Numbered from the stretch's first letter, positions 7,990-16,721 are shown. The stretch: DNA of 64,000 nucleotides from Pontibacter anaerobius (GCF_026241195.1 NZ_JAPFQO010000014.1:1-64000); one strand, 5' to 3'. Translations and numbers: made by a program. Notes: a model not told the origin generated them from the sequence alone.

Positions 7990-8907
7990 TTGAAGAACTC
8001 GGTTTATACTTTGTTGATAAGTGTTATGTTGCTAAGCCTGGGCAGCTGCGGCCAGCCTCAGTGGAACAGCGACTATAACCTTGACATGGCGCGCCTGAAG
8101 GAGAGCAGCAAAGTAAAGACCGATGCCCTAGCCTCAGCCGATACCACATTGCCCACCGTGGAAAAAAGAAACCCGCTGGAGGAGGAGATAGCCGAGAAAA
8201 AGAAAAAACGAAAGGTAAAACGCAGCAAGCGCGAGTTTCTGGGCTATAAGATAAAACGCGGCTACACCAAGACCGGCGGCCGTTACAAGGAAACCATAGA
8301 GACCTTCGGGTACTTGCCCGAGCACCAGGAACCGAACGAGTACGCCCCCTACAAGTATTATTACGACACCAAAAAAAGTAAACTGGCCCGCTCAGGCTCT
8401 AATGTAGAGGACACCGACCGCTACAAAGTGTTACATGGCCCTTACAAGAAAACTCTGAACGACGAGGTAGTGGAGGAAGGCTACTTTTACGTGGGCACCA
8501 AGCACCTGCGCTGGGAGAAATACCGCAATAACGACGACCATACCTTGGTGGACAAGGAGCACTACGACAAGGGCTTCCTGCGCGATGCGGTGGTAACCTA
8601 CTACGGCGACACCAAAAAGATTAAGGAAGTGATACCGTATGAGTATGGCGAGGTGCAGGGCACTTATTACCGTTTCTATGAAAACGGACAGCTGGAGTGG
8701 AGCGGGCAGTACCAGAAAGGCCGTAAGATAGGTGTCTGGATCAACTACTACGACTTCCGGAACCGCCGCCACTACGAGTTTCAGTACCCCGAAACCGCCT
8801 ACGACGCACCCCACGAGCCATACCTGATAAAGGAGTATGACCGCCACGCCACCCCCATCTACGAGCGCGGCAAATTCGACAAACGCGAGCAGGCAAGCAG
8901 TAAATAA
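7990..8907 (+). CDS. lipoprotein with MORN-like repeats
   Basis: A 305-residue predicted lipoprotein. I keep the TTG start because it gives a complete signal peptide, MKNSVYTLLISVMLLSLGSC, with lipidation at Cys20. After a Lys-rich stretch (EKKKKRKVKRSKRE, ~66-80) the second half carries YwqK/MORN-type repeats: HGPYKKTL, GEVQGTYYRFYENGQLEWSG and KGRKIGVWINYY. Such repeats are beta-hairpin scaffolds and do not predict a function by themselves. It is a single gene; repeat block A begins directly after its stop. Confidence 0.75.
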   Translation: MKNSVYTLLISVMLLSLGSCGQPQWNSDYNLDMARLKESSKVKTDALASADTTLPTVEKRNPLEEEIAEKKKKRKVKRSKREFLGYKIKRGYTKTGGRYKETIETFGYLPEHQEPNEYAPYKYYYDTKKSKLARSGSNVEDTDRYKVLHGPYKKTLNDEVVEEGYFYVGTKHLRWEKYRNNDDHTLVDKEHYDKGFLRDAVVTYYGDTKKIKEVIPYEYGEVQGTYYRFYENGQLEWSGQYQKGRKIGVWINYYDFRNRRHYEFQYPETAYDAPHEPYLIKEYDRHATPIYERGKFDKREQASSK

Positions 8908-8916
8908 AACTGCCGT

Positions 8917-9558
8917 ACCGGGTCCAACCACCCCTGCCCCTCCTGGGGGTGCAGGGGCCCCTTTAGAGGCTAAGGCGGGGAGTTTTTAGCAGATGTAAAC
9001 CCACCCCTATTCCTCCGAAGAGGGGGATTTTCAGCAGGCGATTACATCCCCCTCCTGCCCCCTTCGAAGGGGGACTTAGACCTCTTTTCATAGCAAAGGC
9101 AGCAGCTATTGAAACTGATCCCAGTCTTTCCGTTGAGCGCCTTGTGAGATCCGGTGCCGCGCATGCGGCAGCGCCCTGGCGCAGGAGGGAACACCGCGCG
9201 ATGCGGGAAGACGAGCCCTCCCGGGCTGGAGGGAGCCAAGGCCAGAGATGAAACGCTAGGGTTTGTAGGACTGAGGATGAACCAATGCTAGAACAGATAG
9301 CTTGGTTCCAGTTGCAGGAAGCAGCGGCTAAGAAAGCATAAAGTATGGCTCACGCGGATTAGGAAGTCCGCGGCAGAGAGGTTCCGGACAAGGATGTCCG
9401 GAACAGCGGGTAGCTTAGCTCAAGTTAAAGGAAGCAGCGGTCAAAGTATAAATCGACAGGTATAAATCATCGTCAAAGTATAAAGTATGGCTACAGTTGA
9501 GTTACAAACTCAACACCATAAAAGGACACAAGTCTGAAGACTTGCGCCAGAGGGGGAA
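8917..9558. repeat. intergenic repeat block A (modular palindromes)
   Basis: A 714-bp gap (8908-9621) made of repeat modules shared with block B at 62614-63164, which lies in the opposite orientation. In order: C-rich unit 1 (8917-8962, GTACCGGGTCCAACC then CCCCTGCCCCTCC); unit 2 (8994-9031, GTAAACCCACCCCTA); unit 3 (9043-9078, CCCCCTTCGAAGGGGG); a core of about 170 bp (9100-9275) with CCAGTCTTT, GTTGAGCGCC, GAAGACGAG and GGAGCCAA shared with B; two strong palindromes at 9352-9404; and a final scaffold (9474-9558) containing GTTGAGTTACAAACTCAAC and a stem-loop CAAGTCTGAAGACTTG. Several AAGTATA copies lie between modules. No ORF or transposase is present. Confidence 0.8.
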
Positions 9559-9621
9559 TAAGAGCAAGTATAAAGTACAGCAGCTAACAAGTATGACTTA
9601 CCACAAAAGCAATAACCAGCA

Positions 9622-9984
9622 TCAATAAAACGCATCCTCAATATGGTGTATAGCCGGCGGCGATGTAAGCGTAACCGAGATAATATCAAACCGCACCTCA
9701 TGCTGCCACTCCTCCTGAAGTATAAACTCCTCGGCAGCGCCTAGCAGCATAGCCTCCTTCCTGTAATTAACCGCCTCCTCCGGATACCCGTACCTATTAG
9801 TAGACCTTGTTTTCACCTCAACAAACACCAGTAGGTTGCCTTTTTGCGCAATGATGTCTACCTCGGCGCGTTTATACCTGTAGTTTTGCCGCAGGATAAT
9901 ATAGCCCTGCTCCCGCAGGTAAGAAGCGGCGTGGTTTTCGCCCAACTGGCCGGTATAGAGGTGCTTGCTTATTTGAGAAGCCAT
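9622..9984 (-). CDS. YraN family (UPF0102) putative endonuclease
   Basis: A 120-residue member of the YraN/UPF0102 family, which has a restriction-endonuclease-like (PD-(D/E)xK) fold. The expected motifs are present: G-E-N-H-A-A near residue 15, N-Y-R-Y-K-R-A-E-V-D-I-I (~39-50) and L-V-F-V-E-V-K-T-R (~56-64), which supply the acidic and lysine residues of the catalytic core. Its role is unknown; a part in recombination or repair is often suggested. It is divergent from the isomerase gene at 10038, with which it shares a 53-bp promoter region. Confidence 0.92.
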   Translation of the reverse strand: MASQISKHLYTGQLGENHAASYLREQGYIILRQNYRYKRAEVDIIAQKGNLLVFVEVKTRSTNRYGYPEEAVNYRKEAMLLGAAEEFILQEEWQHEVRFDIISVTLTSPPAIHHIEDAFY

Positions 9985-9994
9985 ATAAAACTTG

Positions 9995-10002
9995 TACTTT
10001 GC
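9995..10002 (+). promoter_or_regulatory. -7 box for the isomerase-lipB set
   Basis: TACTTTGC, one base short of the TAnnTTTG spacing, 36 bp before the ATG at 10038 in the short divergent gap with yraN. Confidence 0.5.
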
Positions 10003-10037
10003 AGGCAGCTAAGGCTGCTGCGCCAACTTAGCATACT

Positions 10038-11033
10038 ATGAAACAACTTATTGAAGGCTTTAGCCAACAGCTGCGCAATGCCCTGGAAATTGGGGAGCGA
10101 GCAACCGTAACGTTTGCGGGCCCCAGGTATAACAATGTAGTGATGGCGGGCATGGGCGGCTCTGGTATCTGCAGCAGCATTTTACAGGCTTACGTAGCCG
10201 ATAAGCTTAAGGTGCCTGTGGTAGTGCAGAAGAGTTACAGCTTGCCAGCCTTTGTAGGGCCAGCTACCCTGGTTATTGCCTCTTCCTTTTCGGGCAACAC
10301 AGAGGAGGCTGTTTCGATGGTAAGGCAGGCAATGGAGGCGGAGGCAGTCATAGGCTTTGTTACCTCCGGCGGAGAGTTGCTCCGTATTGCGAGGGCTAAC
10401 AACATGCCGCACATCGTTACCCCGGCAGATGCGGGCCCGCCACGTGCCTGCCTTGGCTTTACGCTGGTGCAGCAGCTTTACCTGTTGCATTATGCCGGTT
10501 TGCTGGATGACACCTTTAAAACAGAGCTCAACCAAAGTATAAACCTGCTGGAAGAGCAGTCCGGAAGTATAAAAGTGCAGGCTAGTGCGCTGGCGAGCAC
10601 CTTTCATAACAAGTTGCCGTTTATCTACGCCAGCAATACCTTTGAGGCAGTGGCTTTGCGTTTTCAGCAGCAGCTTAACACAAATGCCAAGCAACTGGCA
10701 CATGTGGGCAGTTTCCCGGAGATGACCCACAACGAGATAGAGGGCTGGCACCAACCGGAGAAACTAATTAGCCAGATGGTTGTTATGTGCATTAAAACCG
10801 CCTATGACCATCCACGCGCTAAGCTGCGCATGGACCTCGCCAGCACCGTTTGCGCGGGCAAGGGGCTGGAGATGCTAGAGGTAGAAGCCATGGGGGCTAC
10901 CTTTCTGGAGCAGGCCTTTTACCTGATTCACCTGTTCGACTGGGTTGCTTTGTACCTAGCCGATCTGAATGGGGTAGACCCGGACTCCAACGATAATATC
11001 AGTTACCTGAAAAGGGAAATATCTAAACTATAA
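10038..11033 (+). CDS. bifunctional phosphoglucose/phosphomannose isomerase (SIS domain)
   Basis: A 331-residue SIS-domain protein of the bifunctional PGI/PMI family, which interconverts glucose-6-phosphate or mannose-6-phosphate with fructose-6-phosphate in the cytoplasm. Visible motifs: phosphosugar-binding MAGMGGSGICSS (~37-48), the Ser/Thr loop SSFSGNTEEA (~81-90), PPRACLGF, and the C-terminal MTHNEIEGW with the catalytic Glu/His region. The length fits the family (~320-350). It is followed after one base by lipB, so the two are probably co-transcribed although unrelated in pathway. Confidence 0.9.
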   Translation: MKQLIEGFSQQLRNALEIGERATVTFAGPRYNNVVMAGMGGSGICSSILQAYVADKLKVPVVVQKSYSLPAFVGPATLVIASSFSGNTEEAVSMVRQAMEAEAVIGFVTSGGELLRIARANNMPHIVTPADAGPPRACLGFTLVQQLYLLHYAGLLDDTFKTELNQSINLLEEQSGSIKVQASALASTFHNKLPFIYASNTFEAVALRFQQQLNTNAKQLAHVGSFPEMTHNEIEGWHQPEKLISQMVVMCIKTAYDHPRAKLRMDLASTVCAGKGLEMLEVEAMGATFLEQAFYLIHLFDWVALYLADLNGVDPDSNDNISYLKREISKL

Positions 11034-11034
11034 C

Positions 11035-11769
11035 GTGCAAAAGAATACCGATATACAGTTTGAGCACCTGGGGTTGATAGACTACCAAGAGGCGTGGGAT
11101 TACCAGGGCAAGCTCTTTACTGCCACCCTGGATATAAAAGTGCAGAACCGCGCCGCGGCGGCGGATGCCCAGGTGCCTACACCCAATTACCTGCTTTTCT
11201 GCCAGCACCCGCATGTGTACACGCTGGGCAAAAGTGGCCACGAGGAACACCTGCTGCTGAATAAGGAGGGCCTGAAGGCAAAGGGCGCTACATACTACAA
11301 GATCAACCGCGGCGGCGACATCACCTATCACGGCCCCGGCCAGATCGTGGGCTACCCGATCCTGGACCTGGAGAACTACTTCACCGACATCCATAAGTAC
11401 CTGCGATTCCTGGAGGAGGCGATTATACTTACGCTGGCAGACTATGGTATTGAGGCAGGCCGCATAGAGGGTCTCACCGGCGTTTGGCTCGACCACGTGG
11501 AACAGCGCAACCCGCGCAAGATCTGCGCCATGGGCGTGAAGTGCAGCCGCTGGGTAACCATGCACGGCTTCGCCTTCAACATCAACACCGACCTCGACTA
11601 CTTTAATAACATTGTGCCGTGCGGTATTTCTGATAAAGCCGTAACTTCGCTGGCTAAAGAGCTGGGGCATGAGGTGCCGCTGGCTGAGGTAGAAGAAAAA
11701 CTGATAAAGCACCTGGCCGCCTTGTTTGGGGCCAACATTACAACTGCTGCGCATGAAGAAGGACATTGA
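11035..11769 (+). CDS. lipB: octanoyltransferase LipB
   Basis: A 244-residue lipoyl(octanoyl) transferase, which moves octanoate from acyl carrier protein to the lipoyl domains of 2-oxoacid dehydrogenases. Family motifs: TLGKSG near 62, the signature RGGDITYHGPGQ (~93-104), and KICAMGVKCSRWVTMHG, where the Lys and the downstream CGI Cys-containing segment form the active site. The GTG start at 11035 follows the previous stop by one base. The protein is slightly longer than E. coli LipB (213) through an N-terminal loop (NRAAAADAQVPTP). Its 3' end overlaps the next gene by 17 bp. Confidence 0.96.
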   Translation: MQKNTDIQFEHLGLIDYQEAWDYQGKLFTATLDIKVQNRAAAADAQVPTPNYLLFCQHPHVYTLGKSGHEEHLLLNKEGLKAKGATYYKINRGGDITYHGPGQIVGYPILDLENYFTDIHKYLRFLEEAIILTLADYGIEAGRIEGLTGVWLDHVEQRNPRKICAMGVKCSRWVTMHGFAFNINTDLDYFNNIVPCGISDKAVTSLAKELGHEVPLAEVEEKLIKHLAALFGANITTAAHEEGH

Positions 11770-12160
11770 TTTCGGGACGGTAGAGGGAATTGCGGTGGCT
11801 GTTGCCAGAACCACGGATGCCACCACCGACCAGCCCGCCTGGAATGTATACCTACTCAACTATAATAACTTCCCGGTAGAGAACGTGCTGGTGGCCTCCA
11901 AAGGCTACGGTGAGGTAGGCGGCGAAGAGGTGAAGACATCGGTGCTGCGGCACATGTTTGAGCGCGTGGAGGCCAAAAGCTTTGTGCAGGTAGAGCCTAT
12001 CGACCCCGCCATCTTCCACATCAACAACGAGTACTGGGTAAGCTACTACATCGACCGCCAGATATACGACAAGCGCTTCGTGTTTGTGCCGGACTCTATT
12101 GTGGAGGAGAACCTGATAGAGATAAGCATGCTGCAGATGCAGGGAGTGCTGCACTCTTAA
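11753..12160 (+). CDS. conserved hypothetical protein overlapping lipB
   Basis: A 135-residue soluble protein. I start at MKKDIDFGTVEGIAVAV, which overlaps the lipB end by 17 bp in another frame; a longer start at 11726 adds nine residues that only mirror lipB. The chain is rich in aromatic and acidic residues (NVYLLNYNNFPVENV, YWVSYYIDRQIYDKRFVFV). I recognise no catalytic motif. Proteins like this often follow lipB in Bacteroidota; tRNA-synthetase-like names sometimes attached to them are not supported by any motif here. The overlap implies translational coupling with lipB. Confidence 0.7.
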   Translation: MKKDIDFGTVEGIAVAVARTTDATTDQPAWNVYLLNYNNFPVENVLVASKGYGEVGGEEVKTSVLRHMFERVEAKSFVQVEPIDPAIFHINNEYWVSYYIDRQIYDKRFVFVPDSIVEENLIEISMLQMQGVLHS

Positions 12161-12230
12161 AAACTAAGCCAGAAGTATAAGTATAAAGTATTGCCGGCGC
12201 TGCCGCTTTGCTCCGTTAACCCTTTACGCC

Positions 12231-13409
12231 GTGCACAGAGCGTTTCCTAAGTATAAATTCACCTTTCTGATACTATTTATAGTATGGCTGGGCGCGTGGC
12301 AGGTGCCTGTGCAGGGGCAGGTATTGCCGCTGGAGCAGAAAAACACCATTACAGGTAACTGGCTGGTGCAGCATGGCGAGGGGGGACAACTGGTGCCGTA
12401 CGTGACAAATCAGCATGCCAATTACAATGCCTTGCACCAGTGGCTGCCCATTGCGCAGGCGCAGCCCTTTAACATTGCCTTTGCCGCACCGCAGGACCTG
12501 TGCCTGTTCCTCAATAACCGGCTCGTCTTTAAAGCCGACTCCGCCGCCAACTATACGTTAGACCTAACTAAGTTTACCCAGGGCACAGAACCCGTGGAGG
12601 GCAAGTACCTGCTTACCGTGTGGCACCCGGCGCAGCAACCGACCGTGAGCACCTTCCGCAACGTGGCGCTCATGGCCGACTCGAGGCAGGAGGCAGACCA
12701 GCGCCCGCTTTCGGTACAGGTGCGGGAGTATGTAAACCAAAACGCCTTCATTATTTTTATGCTGCTGATCGGGCTGATCTACGGCTTGCTGCGCGTCAGC
12801 TATCCTGCGGACTTTAAGAGCCAGTTCGACCCGAACCGCTTTCTGCACTCTAACCCGCAGGAGGACATGTATTCGGTGGGGAAGCCGGTAGGTGCGGTGT
12901 CCAACATGCTGTTTGTGCTGGCTTTTTCGCTGTCGCTGGCACTGCTCATTGCCGCCATCCATACCAACGTGCAGCACGTGCGGCTGTTTAACCGCCTGTT
13001 CCCTGTGTCGGAGGCAGACATAACCACTAAAATTCTTTTCTATACTTTGGTGATATTCAGCATTGTGCTGCTGAAGTATGTTTTCCTGAAAGTGATGTCT
13101 TTTGTGTTTGGGCTGGAGCAGCTGGTGCAGCTGCAGTACCGCGAGTTTCTGCGCTCGCTGCTGTTTATGGGCCTTTTCTTGCCGCTGGTCATGCTGCTGT
13201 ACCTGTCCCTGAACGCGATGATGCCCGAGGCCATCCTGCTAATTTCGAGCCTGGCAGTATCCTTGGTGCTGGTTATCACGATACTGCGCGTGTTTTACAC
13301 GGTAAATAAGAAAGCGTCAGTGATTAATTTGCATTTATTTTCGTACCTTTGCGCCACAGAAGTGATTCCGCTGGCAATTATGCTGGAGCTGATAGTTTTT
13401 AATTTCTAA
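12231..13409 (+). CDS. DUF4271 family integral membrane protein
   Basis: A 392-residue membrane protein from a GTG start. It has a signal-like N-terminus (FTFLILFIVWLGAWQVPVQGQ), a periplasmic beta-rich part (~30-165) and then about six membrane segments (NAFIIFMLLIGLIYGLL, NMLFVLAFSLSLALLIAAI, ILFYTLVIFSIVLLKYVF and three more). DUF4271 genes are regularly found before hemD and the T9SS genes in Bacteroidota, as here. The function is not known. A promoter-like TACCTTTGC lies inside its last codons, so hemD can be transcribed separately. Confidence 0.85.
   Translation: MHRAFPKYKFTFLILFIVWLGAWQVPVQGQVLPLEQKNTITGNWLVQHGEGGQLVPYVTNQHANYNALHQWLPIAQAQPFNIAFAAPQDLCLFLNNRLVFKADSAANYTLDLTKFTQGTEPVEGKYLLTVWHPAQQPTVSTFRNVALMADSRQEADQRPLSVQVREYVNQNAFIIFMLLIGLIYGLLRVSYPADFKSQFDPNRFLHSNPQEDMYSVGKPVGAVSNMLFVLAFSLSLALLIAAIHTNVQHVRLFNRLFPVSEADITTKILFYTLVIFSIVLLKYVFLKVMSFVFGLEQLVQLQYREFLRSLLFMGLFLPLVMLLYLSLNAMMPEAILLISSLAVSLVLVITILRVFYTVNKKASVINLHLFSYLCATEVIPLAIMLELIVFNF
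13344..13352 (+). promoter_or_regulatory. internal promoter for hemD
   Basis: TACCTTTGC fits the extended Bacteroidota -7 box and lies in the 3' end of the DUF4271 gene, 112 bp before hemD. Confidence 0.5.
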
Positions 13410-13464
13410 GCAGCGGGCAGCGGGTATCGCAGCAGGCGAACGTTATAAGCATCATTATTCTAAT

Positions 13465-14268
13465 ATGGCTGAAAGCAAAGCAAAGGGCTCTGCGAACCCT
13501 GAAAGACACAAGTTTCCGATCAAGAGTATACTGGTTACACAACCGCAGCCTACTACCGATAACTCTCCGTACCTTTCCATTGCGGAGAAGTATGGCATCA
13601 AGGTAGATTTCAGGGCGTTTATCGAGGTGGAGCCGGTTCCTTTTAAAGAGTTCCGCAAAGATAAAGTGGATATTCTGTCGCATACTGCCGTGATCTTCAC
13701 GAGCCGCAACGCTGTGGATCATTTCTTTCGCATTTGCCAGGAGAGCAAGATCGAGATGCCAGCCGACATGAAGTACTTCTGTATCTCTGACCAGACGGCT
13801 TATTACCTGCAGAAGTACATCACACTGCGCAAGCGGAAGTTATTTGTAGGTGAGAAAACAGCAAAAGACCTTTTCGAGGTGATTAAGAAGCACAAGAACG
13901 AGAAGTTCCTGTTCCCGTGCTCCAACATCCGTAAAGACGATATCCCGGAGTTCCTGACCACTAACAAGATCAAGCATACAGAAGCCATCATTTATAAGAC
14001 CGTGGCCGCTGACCTGTCTGACCTTGATGATGTAACCTACGACTGCCTGGCTTTCTTCAGCCCGTCCGGTATTCACTCGCTGTTCATCAACTTCCCGGAT
14101 TTCAAGCAGAACAATACCCGCATCGCCGCTTTTGGCCCAACTACAGCCAAAGCCGTACGCGACGCAGGCCTGGAGCTGGACATTGAGGCGCCGATGCCAA
14201 ATGCGCCATCCATGACCGGGGCCATCGAGGTATACATACAGAACCAGATGCAGGAGGCAAAAAAATAA
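13465..14268 (+). CDS. hemD: uroporphyrinogen-III synthase family protein
   Basis: A 267-residue HemD-family protein, which closes hydroxymethylbilane to uroporphyrinogen III in haem synthesis. The two-lobed family pattern is present: KSILVTQPQP, VIFTSRNAVDHFF, FCISDQTAYYLQ, FLFPCSNIRKDDIPEFL, EAIIYKTVAADLSDL, CLAFFSPSGIHSLF and AAFGPTTAKAVRDAGL. Sequence identity to enterobacterial HemD is always low, so the call rests on this pattern and on the conserved neighbourhood. A basic N-terminal extension (~20 residues) is unusual but harmless. It lies between the DUF4271 gene and porP. Confidence 0.88.
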   Translation: MAESKAKGSANPERHKFPIKSILVTQPQPTTDNSPYLSIAEKYGIKVDFRAFIEVEPVPFKEFRKDKVDILSHTAVIFTSRNAVDHFFRICQESKIEMPADMKYFCISDQTAYYLQKYITLRKRKLFVGEKTAKDLFEVIKKHKNEKFLFPCSNIRKDDIPEFLTTNKIKHTEAIIYKTVAADLSDLDDVTYDCLAFFSPSGIHSLFINFPDFKQNNTRIAAFGPTTAKAVRDAGLELDIEAPMPNAPSMTGAIEVYIQNQMQEAKK

Positions 14269-14305
14269 GTTGTAACGCAACTTTTAAGCCTTTTTTGCAT
14301 ACGTA

Positions 14306-14357
14306 CTAAAACGCAAACGCCGGCGCAGCACAATGCAGCGAGGCATTTGCGTTTTAG
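14306..14357. terminator. hairpin between hemD and porP
   Basis: CTAAAACGCAAA (14306-14317) pairs perfectly with TTTGCGTTTTAG (14346-14357), with GGC/GCC pairing inside. It lacks a long T run but can insulate hemD from porP. Confidence 0.5.
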
Positions 14358-14369
14358 TGTTTAATAGCT

Positions 14370-14377
14370 ATATTTGA
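14370..14377 (+). promoter_or_regulatory. -7 box for porP
   Basis: TATATTTG, exact TAnnTTTG, 54 bp before the ATG at 14431. An in-frame TTG at 14374 lies inside this box and so is not a likely start. Confidence 0.6.
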
Positions 14378-14430
14378 AAAGCGTTCTGTGCAAAATAGCT
14401 CATCTTAACCTTGCCTTCGTGTCGCAGCCT

Positions 14431-15393
14431 ATGAAAAAGCTTCTACCTGTCTTGTTGCTGGTGCTCCTGCTGGCACCTCTTGCCAAAGCGCAGCAGCAAC
14501 CTCAGTTTACCCACTATGGGTTTAATGGCATGCAGATAAGCCCTGCCTACGCTGGCATAACCAACCGACCGGAGTTCATGTCTATTTACCGCTACCAGTG
14601 GCTTGGCTACGATGCCTCCTTTGATGATGGCGGCTCTCCGCAGACGCTCTTCCTCTCGGCGCACACGCCTGTCAGGCTGCTGCACGGTGGCGTAGGCCTG
14701 AACCTGATGCGCGATAAAATTGCTAATACTACCATTCTGACGGCGGCTCTCTCCTACTCCTTCCATATGAAGATAGGCGAAACCGGTAAGCTGGGGCTGG
14801 GCATACAGGCCAACGTAAACAACTATAAAAAAGGCCGCTACCGCCCTATAGATGAAGGCGACCCGAGTGTGCCTTTCAACAGCGAGGATACCAAGTATGA
14901 TTTAGGTGCCGGGGTGTGGTATGAGTCGGAGACTTTTTATGCCGGTGGTGGTGTTACGAACCTGCTCAAAGCCGAGTACGAGTTTGCGGACTCCTCTAAT
15001 ACCGGAAATGGTACATTACTGGGGGAGAACCACATCTACGCCACGGGCGGCTACCACATGCCGCTAACCACAGACCTGACCCTTACGCCCACCGTTTTGC
15101 TGAAGCACGACACCGAGACTTTCTCTTTTGATGCAGGTGGCCGTGTAACTTATCAGGAAAAATATTGGGCCGGAGTGAATTATCGTCATGAAGAAGCTGT
15201 TAGTGCCCTTGTGGGAGTGTCTCTGTTTCAGGACAATGCACTACGAGTAGGGTACGCGCTGGATCTGACCACTTTTAATAAGTCTGCTAAGGCCGCCACC
15301 TCGCATGAGGTAATGGTCAACTATCGTTTGGCAGAGCCGGTTATACGGTTTAAGCCACCTGTAAGAACCCCCCGCTACTTTTTTACCCGGTAG
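14431..15393 (+). CDS. porP: PorP/SprF family type IX secretion outer-membrane protein
   Basis: A 320-residue PorP/SprF-like protein, an outer-membrane beta-barrel-like component that works with the PorK/GldK ring of the T9SS. It has a signal peptide (MKKLLPVLLLVLLLAPLAKA, cut before QQ), then the family opening QPQFTHYGFNGMQISPAYAGI, PVRLLHGGVGLNLM, and repeated strands ending in YRLAEPVIRFKPP and RTPRYFFTR. The start at 14431 is chosen because an upstream TTG would break the signal peptide and overlaps the promoter. It precedes gldK by 228 bp of A/T-rich DNA with a separate promoter. Confidence 0.93.
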   Translation: MKKLLPVLLLVLLLAPLAKAQQQPQFTHYGFNGMQISPAYAGITNRPEFMSIYRYQWLGYDASFDDGGSPQTLFLSAHTPVRLLHGGVGLNLMRDKIANTTILTAALSYSFHMKIGETGKLGLGIQANVNNYKKGRYRPIDEGDPSVPFNSEDTKYDLGAGVWYESETFYAGGGVTNLLKAEYEFADSSNTGNGTLLGENHIYATGGYHMPLTTDLTLTPTVLLKHDTETFSFDAGGRVTYQEKYWAGVNYRHEEAVSALVGVSLFQDNALRVGYALDLTTFNKSAKAATSHEVMVNYRLAEPVIRFKPPVRTPRYFFTR

Positions 15394-15527
15394 ATAGTTG
15401 ATAATTGTAATCGCTTTTTTACATTTATGACCGATTCTTAAAAAAGTGCATAAAAAAAATCTGATACATCATAATAATAATCAGCTCCTTACCACGTTAA
15501 AAAAATTAAAAAAGGTGTTGTAGTGAA

Positions 15528-15562
15528 TTGTTTTTTATTTATTCCTAATTCTCATATATTTG
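15528..15562 (+). promoter_or_regulatory. promoter of the gldKLMN operon
   Basis: TTG at 15528-15530 and TATATTTG at 15555-15562, 24 bases apart, near the Bacteroidota -33/-7 arrangement. The leader would be about 55 nt. The DNA from 15394 to here is A/T-rich with A and T tracts and holds no gene. Confidence 0.6.
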
Positions 15563-15621
15563 CTACACTCGTAAAAGTGTGCTAAAATCTATTACAGAAA
15601 ATTTACTTTTTAACAGTCATC

Positions 15622-16638
15622 ATGAATAAACTACTTAAGCTGTCTTCCTTCGCATTGGCGGTGGTACTGCTTGCAAGCTGTGGGATGAGACGCGGGCCGC
15701 AAGGAGATCTTGTAGGTGCCGAGGACAGACCAGAGTACAATCCGCAGGAAGTGCCTTACGGCATGGTGGCCTGCCCGGGCGGTACGTTCCACATGGGTCA
15801 AGCTGATCAGGATATAGCGGCATCTATGGCGAACTTAAACAAGCAAGTGACGATCGGTGGATTCTACATGGACGAAACCGAGATCACGAACAACGAATAC
15901 CGTCAGTTCATCAACGTGATGACGGAAGATTCGCTGGATGTTTTGGGCGAGGAGTACGTGATGACACAGTTATACCCTGATACAACTGTTTGGGTAAAAG
16001 ACTATACATACCACATGGGCGACCCGCTGATGGAGTATTATTTCTCTCATCCGGCGTTCGATGACTATCCGGTGGTGGGTGTGGATTGGTTCGCGGCCAA
16101 GTATTTTAGCGAGTGGCGCACCAAGCACAAGAACCAGGCAAATGCCGATAACGGCATGGCGCCAATGCCGCAGTTCCGTCTGCCTTCAGAGGCTGAGTGG
16201 GAGTATGCTGCCCGTGGCGGCCGTGATATGGCAGTCTACCCTTGGGGTGGGCCATACCTGCGCAATGCCAAAGGTTGCTTGCTGGCTAACTTTAAGCCAG
16301 GCCGTGGCGACTACTACAGCGATGGCTTTACTTATACAGCCCCTGTAGCACAGTTCTTCCCGAACGACTTTGGTCTTTATGATATGGCCGGAAACGTATC
16401 CGAGTGGTGCGAGGATGCCTACTCAGACGCTACTGTTCCGATTACATGGGACTTGAACCCGGTTTACAACGATGACGCAGAGCCGCGTAAGGTTGTAAGA
16501 GGTGGCTCATGGAAAGATATCGCTTACTTCCTGGAGACAGGTACGCGTAATTTCGAATTCCAGGACTCTGCCAGATCATACATCGGTTTCCGTAATGCGA
16601 TGATTTACCTGGGACGTTCATCAGGACGCGAGTTTTAA
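15622..16638 (+). CDS. gldK: gliding motility / T9SS lipoprotein GldK
   Basis: A 338-residue outer-membrane lipoprotein, which with GldN forms the periplasmic ring of the T9SS. The lipobox ends at Cys20 (VVLLASC). The body is a formylglycine-generating-enzyme (sulfatase-modifying) fold: GGTFHMGQ, MDETEITNNEYRQFI, RLPSEAEWEYAARGG, YDMAGNVSEWCEDAY and VVRGGSWKD. In GldK this fold is structural, and the cysteine pair of the true enzyme is not expected. First gene of gldK-L-M-N, in the standard order and close spacing. Confidence 0.97.
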   Translation: MNKLLKLSSFALAVVLLASCGMRRGPQGDLVGAEDRPEYNPQEVPYGMVACPGGTFHMGQADQDIAASMANLNKQVTIGGFYMDETEITNNEYRQFINVMTEDSLDVLGEEYVMTQLYPDTTVWVKDYTYHMGDPLMEYYFSHPAFDDYPVVGVDWFAAKYFSEWRTKHKNQANADNGMAPMPQFRLPSEAEWEYAARGGRDMAVYPWGGPYLRNAKGCLLANFKPGRGDYYSDGFTYTAPVAQFFPNDFGLYDMAGNVSEWCEDAYSDATVPITWDLNPVYNDDAEPRKVVRGGSWKDIAYFLETGTRNFEFQDSARSYIGFRNAMIYLGRSSGREF

Positions 16639-16721
16639 TATTTAATAATTACAAATACTAATAATTTACCAATCCCCCATTTATCCTTAATTAATCGTTC
16701 ACTACTTAATTAGAAAACAAA

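Noticed and set aside
8917-9558. CRISPR array or satellite
   Set aside because: Repeat modules are of different sequences and irregular spacing, each is a palindrome, and no cas genes are near.
8917-9558. Insertion sequence or MITE with defined ends
   Set aside because: No transposase, no consistent terminal repeats and no target-site duplication; the block is a mosaic of modules.
11753-12160. Phenylalanyl-tRNA synthetase fragment
   Set aside because: Such names are attached to similar proteins, but no class II synthetase motif is visible.
15622-16638. True formylglycine-generating enzyme
   Set aside because: It is a lipoprotein at the head of gldKLMN, so the fold is that of GldK; no sulfatase is nearby.
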